From positions 7,743-71,742 of the forward strand of contig JAFAFA010000110.1 in NCBI GenBank assembly GCA_023423695.1: 64,000 bases of DNA, read 5' to 3'. The notes beneath the pieces were generated by a model, which saw only the letters and a list, made by a program, of their open reading frames with translations, ran no database searches and was not told where the DNA came from. Position numbers and translations under genes: made by a program. Numbering within the stretch: the stretch's first letter is position 1; each line of letters starts with the position of its first letter. The stretch is from Pseudomonadota bacterium. GTDB taxonomy: Bacteria > Pseudomonadota > Alphaproteobacteria > Azospirillales > Azospirillaceae. Below, piece after piece: positions 34,067 to 43,062 of the stretch.

Positions 34067-34582
34067 ATGAACCTGAAAGACCACATCCGCGGCATTCCGG
34101 ATTTCCCGAAGCCCGGCATCCTGTTCTACGACGTCTCGCCGCTGCTGGCGAACGGCGCCGCCTGGAAGGCCGCCATCGACGAGCTGGCCGACGCCGTGCG
34201 CCCGCACAAACCCGACCTTCTGGTCGGGATCGAATCGCGCGGCTTCCTGGTCGCCGCCCCGCTGGCTCTGGCGCTGGGCATCGGGTTCATCATGGTGCGC
34301 AAGCACGGCAAGCTGCCGGGCGACAAGATCGCCCATTCCTACAATCTGGAATACGGCACCGACACCATCGAGGTGCAGGCGGACGCGGTGAAGCCCGGCC
34401 AGCGCGTGGTGGTGCTGGACGACCTGCTGGCGACCGGCGGCACCATGGTCGCCGCCATCAACCTGCTGCGCCAAGTCGGCGCCGACGTCCGCGCCGCCGC
34501 CTTCCTGGTTGAACTGACCTTCCTCAACGGCCGGGACCGCATCGACGTGCCCAGCATCTCGCTGATGGCGTACGATTCCTGA
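34067..34582 (+). CDS. apt: adenine phosphoribosyltransferase
   Basis: A 171-aa salvage enzyme making AMP from adenine and PRPP. The start [20 protein letters not shown] is characteristic, the PRPP-binding motif [17 protein letters not shown] is near residue 117, and [14 protein letters not shown] near 56 is the family motif. The ATG at 34067 is supported by this conserved N-terminus; upstream in-frame ATGs lack it. It diverges from the Mla operon and converges with the DoxX gene, with only 2 bp between stops. Confidence 0.96.
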   Translation: MNLKDHIRGIPDFPKPGILFYDVSPLLANGAAWKAAIDELADAVRPHKPDLLVGIESRGFLVAAPLALALGIGFIMVRKHGKLPGDKIAHSYNLEYGTDTIEVQADAVKPGQRVVVLDDLLATGGTMVAAINLLRQVGADVRAAAFLVELTFLNGRDRIDVPSISLMAYDS

Positions 34583-34584
34583 AC

Positions 34585-35046
34585 TCAGCGCCGGGCGCGC
34601 CAGCCGTCGATGCTGAAGCGCCCGCCGCCTGCCGCAGCCAGCGCCAGGAAGCCGCCGATGATGGCGAGATTCTTCATGAACTGCGTCTGCTGCATCTTCA
34701 TGGCCTCCGGCGCGGCGTCCCAATAGCGGTGGGCGATCAGGGTGGCGGCGACGGTGAAGGCCGCGACCAGCAGCGCCGCCAGCCGGGTCCAGGCGCCCAG
34801 CACCACGGCAAGCCCGCCGAACGCCTCGACCAGCGCGCCAATGGTGCCGAGAACCGGGGCCATCGGCACGCCCTGACTCTCCAGCCCGGCGATGAAGCCG
34901 CCGAGCGCCATCAGCTTGCCGAAGCCGCTCTGCACGAAAATCGCGCCCAGCAGGACGCGGGCCGCCAGAAGCAGCGCGTCCTGTCCGGCGGTGGCGGTTC
35001 CCGCACCCGCACCGAACCCGCCCGACGATGTCGCATGGTTGGTCAT
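34585..35046 (-). CDS. DoxX family membrane protein
   Basis: A 153-aa inner-membrane protein with four predicted helices; LLLAARVLLGAIFVQSGFGK near 25 and LVEAFGGLAVVLGAWTRLAA near 90 are typical of DoxX. Members are linked to respiratory or redox stress functions, but this one has no specific marker. A GAGGAG lies nine bases before the ATG. It is immediately 3' to apt on the opposite strand, with no operon partner evident. Confidence 0.87.
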   Translation of the reverse strand: MTNHATSSGGFGAGAGTATAGQDALLLAARVLLGAIFVQSGFGKLMALGGFIAGLESQGVPMAPVLGTIGALVEAFGGLAVVLGAWTRLAALLVAAFTVAATLIAHRYWDAAPEAMKMQQTQFMKNLAIIGGFLALAAAGGGRFSIDGWRARR

Positions 35047-35130
35047 CGCACCGGCTCCTCGTTCCAGTCTCGTTGAACGGGAGACGATGGCAGGAAGCCC
35101 GTTATTCCGCCGATGACCAAAAGAACGACC

Positions 35131-36012
35131 TCAGGCGGTCTTCCACAACGTGATGATCATGACGCCGGCCACCGTCAGGGCCGCGCCGGCCAGCTGCAGC
35201 CAGCCCATCGGTTCCGCCAGCACCAGATAGCCGAAGACGGCGGCGGCCACCGGGCCGATGGCGCCGCTCAGCGCAACCATGTTGGGGCCGACCCGCCGCA
35301 GCGCCTCCGCCGTCATCAGCACGGGCAGCACGGTGCAGACCACCGCCATCACCGCCGACAGCCCATAGACCGGCAGCGGCAGCTCCAGCGCCGACAGGGG
35401 CCGCAGCACGGCGAATTGCAGGATGCAGCACAGGCAGGCCGCCGTCATCGCATAGGCGGTGAAGCGCATAGAGCCGATGCGCTGCACCACCCGGCTGCTG
35501 CCCACCAGATAGACCGAATAGAGGAAGGCCCCCATGAAGACCAGCCCGGCCCCGGCCATGAAGTTGGGATGGCCGGTCCCGATCTCCGACCACACCACCA
35601 GCGCGACGCCGGCATAGGAGACGACCAGCGCCACCACCTCGCGCAGGCCGATCCGCTTGCCGAGGAACATTGCCGACAGCAGGACGACGATGGTCGGGTA
35701 GAGGAACAGCAGCAGCCGCCCCATCCCGGCCGAGACATAGCGCAGCCCCATGAAATCGCAGAAGCTGGCGGCATAATAGCCGGTGACGCCGAGCCCGATG
35801 GTCAGGGCGAGGTCGCGCCCGGAAACCGGCGCCCGCTCTCCCTTCGTTGCGCCCGACCACAGGGCCATGCCGAGGAAGAAGGGCAGCGCGAACACCATGC
35901 GCAGCATGATCAGCGTCACCGGATCGACATTGTAGCGGTAGGCCAGCTTGATGATGACCGGCCGCAGGGAAAAGGCGACGACCCCCGCCACGGCAAGCCC
36001 GAGCCCTGCCAT
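35131..36012 (-). CDS. EamA/DMT-family transporter
   Basis: A 293-aa membrane protein with ten predicted helices arranged as two EamA repeats (first from LAVAGVVAFSLRPVIIKLAY, second from GHPNFMAGAGLVFMGAFLYS). The C-terminal LSGAIGPVAAAVFGYLVLAE is typical of drug/metabolite exporters. Substrate unknown. The start is uncertain: the ATG at 36012 lies directly before the first helix; TTG at 36093 in the same frame would add 27 residues, and the frame stays open to 36285. Confidence 0.85.
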   Translation of the reverse strand: MAGLGLAVAGVVAFSLRPVIIKLAYRYNVDPVTLIMLRMVFALPFFLGMALWSGATKGERAPVSGRDLALTIGLGVTGYYAASFCDFMGLRYVSAGMGRLLLFLYPTIVVLLSAMFLGKRIGLREVVALVVSYAGVALVVWSEIGTGHPNFMAGAGLVFMGAFLYSVYLVGSSRVVQRIGSMRFTAYAMTAACLCCILQFAVLRPLSALELPLPVYGLSAVMAVVCTVLPVLMTAEALRRVGPNMVALSGAIGPVAAAVFGYLVLAEPMGWLQLAGAALTVAGVMIITLWKTA

Positions 36013-36238
36013 CAGTTGGACCGGCGGCAGGATGGACGCCGCGGCGGCGCCATCGGGGGGCAGGCTGGCCCGGGATGCGCTGGTCTGGGACAAGGTGTTG
36101 GTTCCGGCGACGGGTGAGGGGACGCCATTCAAGCATCCCCGCGGCCCTTTGGCTCGCCCCAAGGTGACAGACGGCCATGCCCTCCGCCCCACCCTGGATT
36201 GCACGATCCGCGACGCTGATGGTGAAGCGTCTTGACGA

Positions 36239-37078
36239 TCAGGCGGCGGGCACCGCCGCGACGGCGGTTCCGGCCATCGGGGCAAGGCCGGTGAAGGCGA
36301 TCCGCGCCTGCTGGCCGATGGCGATGGAATGCACGCCGGTCAGGGCGCCGGTGGACACCCACTGTCCGGCCTTCAGCGGCCGGCCGAGCCGGACCGCCAT
36401 GCTCAGCGCCACCGCGACCGCGGCCGCGATGCCGCCCGGCAGCTTGGCGGCGCTGCCGACCCCGACGCTCTGCCCGTCGATCAGCACCTCGGCCCTGAGC
36501 GCATCGGCGCCTTCGACGCCGCCGACGATCTCCTCGCCGACGATCAGGCCGGTGTTGTTGCCGAAGACGGCGGTCGAGGCGGTCGGCCCCAGCGCGTTGA
36601 CCGGAGCCAACGGACCGCCCGCCACCTCGACGGCGGCATGGACGGCGGCGATGAAGGCCGCAGCCTCCGCAGGGCTGTAGTCCAGCTTGTCGGCGGGAGC
36701 GTCGGCAGCGATGCGCACCGCGAATTCCGCCTCCACCGCGCCGAAACCGCCGGGGATCACCGGGAAGCCCAGCGGTCCGCCATCGGCGGTCGCCACCGTA
36801 GCGGCGAAAATCGGGCCGATGTAGCGCATGGCGCCCAGAACCTCCTCCAGCGCCGGAGGCACCCGCGCCACCTTCCAGCCGGCGACCTCATCCGGCCAGG
36901 CCGCGGTCGCCGTCGCCTGGATGGCGTAGGCGGTGGCGAGATCGCCGGGGAGCGGGCCGGGGAACTCGGCGAGGCCGGTCGCGCTGCGGCGGGCGGCGAC
37001 GAAGCGGGCGGCGGCCTCGGCGATCACCGGGTCGGCCAGGGTCGGGGCGCTCAGCCCGATGGGGTGCGTGACGGTCAT
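36239..37078 (-). CDS. 2-keto-4-pentenoate hydratase-family protein
   Basis: A 279-aa protein of the fumarylacetoacetate hydrolase/MhpD superfamily. WKVARVPPALEEVLGAMRYI near 68, GAVEAEFAVRIAAD near 110 (metal-binding Glu-x-Glu) and VNALGPTASTAVFGNNTGLI near 158 fit the MhpD/HpcG branch. It may hydrate 2-oxo-4-enoates in aromatic degradation, but no other ring-cleavage gene is near. The ATG at 37078 begins the conserved region; the same frame remains open far upstream only because it is antisense to the M20 gene. Confidence 0.82.
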   Translation of the reverse strand: MTVTHPIGLSAPTLADPVIAEAAARFVAARRSATGLAEFPGPLPGDLATAYAIQATATAAWPDEVAGWKVARVPPALEEVLGAMRYIGPIFAATVATADGGPLGFPVIPGGFGAVEAEFAVRIAADAPADKLDYSPAEAAAFIAAVHAAVEVAGGPLAPVNALGPTASTAVFGNNTGLIVGEEIVGGVEGADALRAEVLIDGQSVGVGSAAKLPGGIAAAVAVALSMAVRLGRPLKAGQWVSTGALTGVHSIAIGQQARIAFTGLAPMAGTAVAAVPAA

Positions 37079-37240
37079 GACAGGGACTCTCCGCTGGGGG
37101 GCGCCGCGACTGTAGCGGCCTCGGCCGGTCCGGGAAAGTGCGCCGCACAATGACGCCATCCGCGATGCTTCCCGAAAGGCGGGGTGGACGGACCATCCGC
37201 TTGCGGCGACACTGGTGGCGTCCTTGCCGCGGGAGAGGCC

Positions 37241-38545
37241 ATGCGCTCCGACACCGACGCCGCAACCAGTCAGCTGTTCCGCCGGATCGAGGCGCGGCGC
37301 GACGATCTGGTCGCCCTGACCCAGGCGTTGATCCGCGTGCCCACCGTCAATCCGCCCGGCGACGTCTACACCGACTGTGCCGAGTTGATCGGCCGGCGGC
37401 TGGCGGCGCGCGGCTTTGCCGTGGAGTATGTGCGGGCGGAGGGCTCCGCCGGCGACAGCGACCGCTACCCGCGCACCAACGTCGTCGCCCGCATCGAAGC
37501 GCCGCGGCCGGGGCCTTGCGTCCATTTCAACGGCCATATCGACGTGGTGCCGGCCGGCCAGGGCTGGACCGTCGATCCTTTCGGCGGGGTGGTGAGGGAC
37601 GGCCGGGTCTATGGCCGCGGCGCCTGCGACATGAAGGGCGGCATCGCCGCCTCGATCATCGCCGTCGAATCGCTGCTGGAGGAAGGGCTGCTGACCGCCG
37701 GCGCCCTGGAGATCTCGGGCACGGTGGACGAGGAATCGGGCGGTTACGGCGGCGTCGGCCATCTGGCGAAGCTTGGCTATTTCTCCCGGCCCAGGGTCGA
37801 CCATGTCATCATTCCTGAGCCGCTGAACGTCGACCGCGTCTGCATCGGCCATCGCGGCGTCTGGTGGGCGGAGATCGAGACCAAGGGCCGCGTCGCCCAT
37901 GGCTCCATGCCTTTCCTCGGCAACTGCGCGGTGCGCCACATGGGCGCCGTTCTGCACCGGATCGAGACGGAACTGATCCCCCGCCTCGCCGCCAAGCGCA
38001 CCGACATGCCGGTGGTGCCGGAAGGAGCGCGCCAGTCCACCATCAACATCAACGCCATCCACGGCGGACAGCGCGAGGACCATGACGGCCTGCCGAGCCC
38101 GATGGTGCCGGACCGCTGCCGCATGGTCATCGACCGCCGCTACCTGATCGAGGAGGACCCCGAGGCGGTCCGCGGCGAGATCGTCGCCATCCTGGAGGAT
38201 CTGCGCCGCAGCAGGCCCGGTTTCGAGTACGAGTTGCGCGAGGTGCTGGCCTTCCTGCCGACGATGACCGATGCCGACGCGCCGGTGGTGCGGGCGGTGG
38301 CCGCCGCCATCGAAACGGTGCTGGGCCGCCCGGCGCAGCATGTGGTTTCCCCCGGCACCTATGACCAGAAGCATGTGGTGCGCGTCGGCCAGTTGAAGGA
38401 CTGCATCGCCTACGGCCCCGGCATCCTCGACCTCGCCCACCAGCCCGACGAATGGGTCGGCATCGACGACATGGTGCACTCGGCTCAGGTGATGGCGCTG
38501 GCGACGTTGGGACTGATGACGAGCGACGACGGGTTGCGCTTCTAG
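37241..38545 (+). CDS. M20-family metallopeptidase (ArgE/DapE-like deacylase)
   Basis: A 434-aa di-zinc hydrolase. Metal ligands are visible in HFNGHIDVVPAGQ near 90, GRGACDMKGGIAAS near 125 and the catalytic SGTVDEESGG near 160, with a late His in PGTYDQKHVVRVG. ArgE, DapE and related N-acyl-amino-acid deacylases share these motifs, so the substrate cannot be fixed. GGGAGAGG precedes the ATG at 37241. It diverges from the hydratase gene across 162 bp and may act in the same catabolic pathway. Confidence 0.87.
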   Translation: MRSDTDAATSQLFRRIEARRDDLVALTQALIRVPTVNPPGDVYTDCAELIGRRLAARGFAVEYVRAEGSAGDSDRYPRTNVVARIEAPRPGPCVHFNGHIDVVPAGQGWTVDPFGGVVRDGRVYGRGACDMKGGIAASIIAVESLLEEGLLTAGALEISGTVDEESGGYGGVGHLAKLGYFSRPRVDHVIIPEPLNVDRVCIGHRGVWWAEIETKGRVAHGSMPFLGNCAVRHMGAVLHRIETELIPRLAAKRTDMPVVPEGARQSTININAIHGGQREDHDGLPSPMVPDRCRMVIDRRYLIEEDPEAVRGEIVAILEDLRRSRPGFEYELREVLAFLPTMTDADAPVVRAVAAAIETVLGRPAQHVVSPGTYDQKHVVRVGQLKDCIAYGPGILDLAHQPDEWVGIDDMVHSAQVMALATLGLMTSDDGLRF

Positions 38546-39165
38546 ACGCGGCTTCCCTGCCGAGCGGTGAATGGAACGGACTGGAACATCCTGCCGCCGG
38601 TGTTCCAAACATCAGGGATAGGATTGAATAACCACTCTAGGCTCTTTATCACATTTACGGCAAAATTCCGTATTGCAGGGCTTATGGCGTATTCGCTCTG
38701 TATCTTATGAAAATCGTAGAATTTTCCTCAATCGGACACGCCGGAAAGATAGCAATTCAATTCCGCTTCAACCTTTTGGGCTTGTGAGCGAGAAGAATAC
38801 CATTCCGGAATGGGCGAATCTGAAGCGCACTGCGGACGCCCTCTTCTCCGTTCCCCTCTCATTCAATGCGATTCACTTAATCGCTTGGCTCACAGATCCA
38901 GTGTCGCTCCACGAACGTATTCATGTCGTCTGGCATGGAAGAACCGCGTGAGCGGCACTCTCCATCTGGACTAGGACATTTGGCCTATTATGCGGTGATT
39001 GGATCATGCGGATTCTGGCGAGAGATTGCACCTCTTCATTTGTAGGGATGATAAAGCCAAGTGAAAACAGAACAGTCAGAATGATATCATGATGATCTCC
39101 TAAGATATTATTGAGATTTTCTTGGAACTCACCACCATCTGCACAGAAAATCCGGCGAGGAACCC
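38546..39165. other. 620-bp AT-rich intergenic region
   Basis: Composition is clearly lower in GC than either flank. A frame open at 38673-38951 (92 codons, TTG start) shows no recognisable domain and no ribosome-binding site and was not called. A perfect palindrome ATGATATCAT lies at 39081-39090, upstream of the response regulator. It could be a scar of lost foreign DNA or a regulatory region; nothing else is supported. Confidence 0.6.
38582..38607 (+). terminator. weak hairpin after the M20 peptidase gene
   Basis: TGGAACA (38582-38588) pairs with TGTTCCA (38601-38607) around a 12-base GC-rich loop, 36 bp after the stop. No T-run follows, so termination is only a possibility. Confidence 0.3.
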
Positions 39166-39564
39166 TTGATTAGAGATACTCTGACGGACTTGACCATTCT
39201 GATCGTCGAAGACGAGCCTTTGATCGCGATGAGCTTGGAAGATGTGCTGAGCGACCAGGGCGCCATCTGCCTTGGCCCCGTTGGCTCGATCGACAGCGCT
39301 CTGGAAATCATCGCAGCAAACCGCTTCGACATTGCGTTGCTCGACATCAACCTGCGAGGGCAGAAGATCGATCCAGTTGCGGACCGTCTCGCCGCCGCAG
39401 GCATTCCATTCATTTTCACCACTGGCCATGGTGAGGATGGACTGCCCAAGTCGCACCGCCACCGTCCGGTGATCGCAAAGCCCTACAGCGACACGGCCGT
39501 GATCGACACGCTGTTACAGTGCAGACCGCAGAACGGCCCGGCTACAGCGAACTCCCCAAGATGA
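39166..39564 (+). CDS. single-domain response regulator (CheY-like receiver)
   Basis: A 132-aa receiver domain with no output domain. Acidic pocket VEDEP near residue 14, phospho-acceptor Asp in ALLDINLRG near 58, Thr in FTTGH near 85 and Lys in VIAKPYSD near 104 are all present. The TTG start at 39166 was chosen because GGCGAGGAACCC directly precedes it. It is an orphan: no histidine kinase is adjacent, and it converges with the GGDEF-EAL gene. It may work with a kinase encoded elsewhere, possibly the PAS kinase at 26690. Confidence 0.85.
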   Translation: MIRDTLTDLTILIVEDEPLIAMSLEDVLSDQGAICLGPVGSIDSALEIIAANRFDIALLDINLRGQKIDPVADRLAAAGIPFIFTTGHGEDGLPKSHRHRPVIAKPYSDTAVIDTLLQCRPQNGPATANSPR

Positions 39565-39632
39565 CGGGTGTCCGCTCCCGGTCGCTCCGTTCCAAACGGG
39601 GGGGCCCTCGATGACACATCCGATCGCCGCCC

Positions 39633-42437
39633 TCACTCCACCGCCACCGCATGGACGGCGCCTTGCCTGCCCAGCAGGCGTTCCACCTCGTCGGCCGGGA
39701 CGGGGCGGCTGAACAGGAAGCCTTGATAGCTTTCGCAGGCGAGATCGCGCAGAAGCTGCAGTTGTTCCTGCGTCTCCACCCCCTCGGCGATGACGGACAG
39801 GCCCAGGCTGCGGCCCAGCCCGACGATGGCGCGCGGGACGGAGGCGTCGCTGGCGCCGGTCGACAGGTCGTGGATGAAGGAGCGGTCGATCTTCAGCTTG
39901 TCGATCGGCAACCGGTGCAGGTAGCTGAGGCTGGAATAGCCGGTGCCGAAATCGTCCAGCGCGATCAGCACGCCGCGCTGCTTCAACGCCGCCAGGGTAG
40001 CCGCCGCGGACTCCACGTCGTCGATCAGGGTGCTTTCCGTCACCTCGATCTCCAGTTCCGGCCCGCTCAGGCCGTTGGCGTCCAGTGCGCGGGTCACCTT
40101 GGCCGGCAACTGTCCGTCGCGGAACTGGGCGCCCGAGACGTTGACCGCCACCGGGACCGATAGGTCGAGGCGTGAGCGCCAGCGCCGGATCTGGGCGCAG
40201 GCCTCGAACAGCACCCAGTCGCCCATGGCCAGCACCAGCCCGGTCTCCTCCGCCACCGGCAGGAAGCGGCCGGGCAGGATCAGCCCCTCCACCGGATGGC
40301 GCCAGCGGATCAGCGCCTCCAGCCCGACGATGCGGCCGGTCAGGGTATCGACCTGCGGCTGATAGACCAGGAACAGCTGCCCCTCGCGGATGGCGTCGCG
40401 CAGGCTGCCTTCCAAATCCATGCGCTCGCGCGATCTGGCGCCCATCTCCTTGGTGACGAAGCGGAAGCCGTTCCGGCCATTTTCCTTGGCGTGGTACATG
40501 GCGATGTCGGCGCAGCGGATCAGCCCTTCCGGGTCGTCGGCGTCGTCGGGATACAGGCTGATGCCGATACTGGGCGTCACCACGAAATTCTGGCCGCCGA
40601 CGGTGAAGGGGCTGGCCAGATGCGCCACCACCTTCTCCGCCACGCGCGCCGCATCCTCCGGTTCGGTCACGCGGCGCAGCACGATCAGGAACTCGTCGCC
40701 GCCCAGCCGCCCGACCGTGTCGGATTCGCGCAGTCCCGACTGCAGCCGCCGCCCCACCGACCGCAGCACCTCGTCGCCGAAGCTGTGGCCCAGGCTGTCG
40801 TTGATCACCTTGAAGCGGTCGAGGTCGATGAACAGCACCGCCACCTTGCTCCCCTCGCGCCGCGCCTCGCGCAGGGCCTGGGCGATGCGGTCGAACAGCA
40901 GGACGCGGTTGGGCAGGCCGGTCAGCGCATCGAAATGCGCCAGATACTGGATATGCTGCTCTGCCCGGCGCTTCTCGCCGATGTCCTCGGCGAAGGCCAG
41001 GACGAATTTCAGCTCTCCCGTCAGGACGACGGGCTGGAAATACAGGCTGAAATGGCTGCGCCGCCCGCCCAGCACCAGCGGCTGGTCCGATTCCAGCTTG
41101 CCGCTTTCCCCCTGCAGCGCCGCTTCCAGCGCGAAGACGGACGCTTGGTCGCCGAAGCGCAGCCGCAGGTCGGTGCTCAGCAACTCCTCCCGCGCCAGCC
41201 CCGCGGCCGCGGCGAAGGCCGGGTTGCAGTCGCTCAGGTGGCCGTTCGTACCGACCAGCGCTATGCCCAGCGGCGCCTGGGTGAACAGCTGCTGCCGTTC
41301 CGCCTCCTGCAGGCGGAGCGCGGCCGTCATCTCCCCCGCCAGTTCGACCGCACGGGAATGGGTCGCCAGCATCATGCGGAGGATCAGCGACAGCGCAATG
41401 CTCAGCGCGATCCCGCCGGCCAGCAGCGCCCCCGGCACCCATTCATGGGCGGTCAGCACCCCATCCGGCAGGCTGTCGTAGCGCACGGTCCAGACGCGGC
41501 CGCCGACGGGAAGTTCCCGCATCAGGCTGATGGCGGCCGTGGTTTCCAGCGGACGCCGGCTGCGGTAGAGCGGGAATTCCGCCTCGGCCGGCGGCACGTC
41601 GTAGATCTCGATGCCGGTGTCCGGGCGCTTTTCGTCGACCAGCCCGTCCACCAGCGGACCGATCCGCACCGGGACCAGAACCACACCGGTAAATGAGGCC
41701 TGTCGCGCTTCCAGCGACGGCGGCAGCGGATCGCCGCGATAGGTCGCCTGATAGAGGATGAAGGCAGGCTTCGCCCCCGCCGCCTCGTCGATCTTCAGCG
41801 TGATCGCGCGGGTGGCGGCCGGCTCGCCGCTGTCGCGCGCCCATTCGATGGTGGAGCGCCGCATCGCTTCCGACATCATGTCGAAGCCGATCGCCCGCAC
41901 ATTCGCCTCGTTGACCGGGGCGGTGAAGATGTTGACCACCCGCTCCGCCCCCGCGCTCTCGGGCCAGATGCGGAAATTCGTCAGGCCGGCCGCCCGCATC
42001 GCCGCCACCAGCTCGCCGGAACGGATGGCCGGCACGGCGCGGGCATAGGCGACGGAAATGATGCCGGGATAGCGCCGCGGCATGTCCAGCGCTTCGACGA
42101 AGCGGTTCCACTGCGTCCAATGCAGGTCGGGGAAGGTCATCGCCAGCGACGCGGCGCTGCGGGCCACCTGATGGTAGACCTGCAGCCGGTCGGCCAACTG
42201 GCCGTGAATCTCCGCGGCCCGCGTGGCGAAGCGTTGCTCCTCCTCCCGCGTCAGCAGGCGGTCGGACTGGAGCATCGCCAGCACGGACAGGCCGCAGCCG
42301 GCAATCAAAGCCAGAGCGGGTATGACGGCCGGCAATGGCAGATTGCGCAGGAAGTGACGGAAGGACGGGTCCGGGCGGGAGGCCGGCGGGCGGTCCGCAG
42401 GTTGGTCGACTGCGGGATCGGCTGCCGGTTCCGCCAT
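39633..42437 (-). CDS. CHASE-PAS-GGDEF-EAL membrane c-di-GMP enzyme
   Basis: A 934-aa membrane protein. An N-terminal helix (VIPALALIAGCGLSVLAML near 40) is followed by a periplasmic CHASE sensor (YPGIISVAYARAVPA near 120) and a second helix (ALLAGGIALSIALSLILRMM near 335). A PAS domain, a GGDEF domain with intact GGDEF and an upstream RESD inhibitory I-site, and an EAL domain (EALIRW; DDFGTGYSSLSYL; KIDRSF) complete it. Both enzymatic halves look active. The ATG at 42437 shares a base with the stop of the upstream 169-aa gene (TGATG), so the two are coupled. Confidence 0.93.
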   Translation of the reverse strand: MAEPAADPAVDQPADRPPASRPDPSFRHFLRNLPLPAVIPALALIAGCGLSVLAMLQSDRLLTREEEQRFATRAAEIHGQLADRLQVYHQVARSAASLAMTFPDLHWTQWNRFVEALDMPRRYPGIISVAYARAVPAIRSGELVAAMRAAGLTNFRIWPESAGAERVVNIFTAPVNEANVRAIGFDMMSEAMRRSTIEWARDSGEPAATRAITLKIDEAAGAKPAFILYQATYRGDPLPPSLEARQASFTGVVLVPVRIGPLVDGLVDEKRPDTGIEIYDVPPAEAEFPLYRSRRPLETTAAISLMRELPVGGRVWTVRYDSLPDGVLTAHEWVPGALLAGGIALSIALSLILRMMLATHSRAVELAGEMTAALRLQEAERQQLFTQAPLGIALVGTNGHLSDCNPAFAAAAGLAREELLSTDLRLRFGDQASVFALEAALQGESGKLESDQPLVLGGRRSHFSLYFQPVVLTGELKFVLAFAEDIGEKRRAEQHIQYLAHFDALTGLPNRVLLFDRIAQALREARREGSKVAVLFIDLDRFKVINDSLGHSFGDEVLRSVGRRLQSGLRESDTVGRLGGDEFLIVLRRVTEPEDAARVAEKVVAHLASPFTVGGQNFVVTPSIGISLYPDDADDPEGLIRCADIAMYHAKENGRNGFRFVTKEMGARSRERMDLEGSLRDAIREGQLFLVYQPQVDTLTGRIVGLEALIRWRHPVEGLILPGRFLPVAEETGLVLAMGDWVLFEACAQIRRWRSRLDLSVPVAVNVSGAQFRDGQLPAKVTRALDANGLSGPELEIEVTESTLIDDVESAAATLAALKQRGVLIALDDFGTGYSSLSYLHRLPIDKLKIDRSFIHDLSTGASDASVPRAIVGLGRSLGLSVIAEGVETQEQLQLLRDLACESYQGFLFSRPVPADEVERLLGRQGAVHAVAVE

Positions 42438-42946
42438 CAGAACTCCTCTAGTATTTTGGGGCTGGTCAGCAGCAGCGTTTCGATCATGCCCAGGATCTGC
42501 TCGATCTTGGTGCGGGTCGCGTCGAGTTCGTCGGCGGTCTTGTCGTCGATGCCCGCTTCCATCAGCATCGTGTCGAAGGTGTGCAGGGTCTCGTTGAAGG
42601 CCTTCTGCTCCGCCACCAGCACGTCGAAGGCGCCCAGCGATGAGGTCAGCGCCAGCGGCGGATCGCTGACGAAGGAATGGCTGATGTCGGTGAAGATGGC
42701 GATGGCGCTCAGCTTCTGCCGGAGAACCCATTGCGGGAAATTCGGCGGCAGCTCCTTCCCGGCAGCCTCCAGCCTCTCCTGGATCGAGAAGATCAGCCCC
42801 TGGATGTCCAGATAAGCCGCGCGAATCTCGCGGAAGCGCGGAAAGGTCTTCGGCTTTCCGGCGGCGCGCAGCCTGCCGAGCGCGGCGATGTCTTCCGTCA
42901 GCTTCCGGGACATCCGAAGCACGACGTCCGTCACCTTCGACATCAC
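42437..42946 (-). CDS. hypothetical helical protein coupled to the GGDEF-EAL gene
   Basis: A 169-aa, wholly soluble, mostly helical protein with no recognised domain. Notable stretches are YLDIQGLIFSIQERLEAAGK near 45, LSAIAIFTDISHSFVSDPP near 80 and DELDATRTKIEQILGMIETL near 138. There are no cysteines or metal motifs. The TGATG overlap with the c-di-GMP enzyme gene implies a fixed stoichiometry and a shared role, perhaps as a signal-binding or adaptor subunit; this is inference from arrangement only. Confidence 0.7.
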   Translation of the reverse strand: MMSKVTDVVLRMSRKLTEDIAALGRLRAAGKPKTFPRFREIRAAYLDIQGLIFSIQERLEAAGKELPPNFPQWVLRQKLSAIAIFTDISHSFVSDPPLALTSSLGAFDVLVAEQKAFNETLHTFDTMLMEAGIDDKTADELDATRTKIEQILGMIETLLLTSPKILEEF

Positions 42947-43062
42947 ACCCCTCCGCTCAACGGCCCGTCCTCGCGCATCCTTGCCGGGCCGCCCTTGCTC
43001 GCCCCGCCTATGCCGCCCAGCCTACACCAGCTTCTACCCTGATCGTTAGTGTTACCCGCCGG

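Noticed and set aside
37079..38608. Long N-terminal extension of the hydratase frame
   Set aside because: The frame is open only because it is antisense to the M20 gene; the conserved region starts at the ATG at 37078.
38673..38951. 92-codon open frame in the AT-rich gap
   Set aside because: TTG start, no ribosome-binding site, no recognisable domain; chance frame is as likely.
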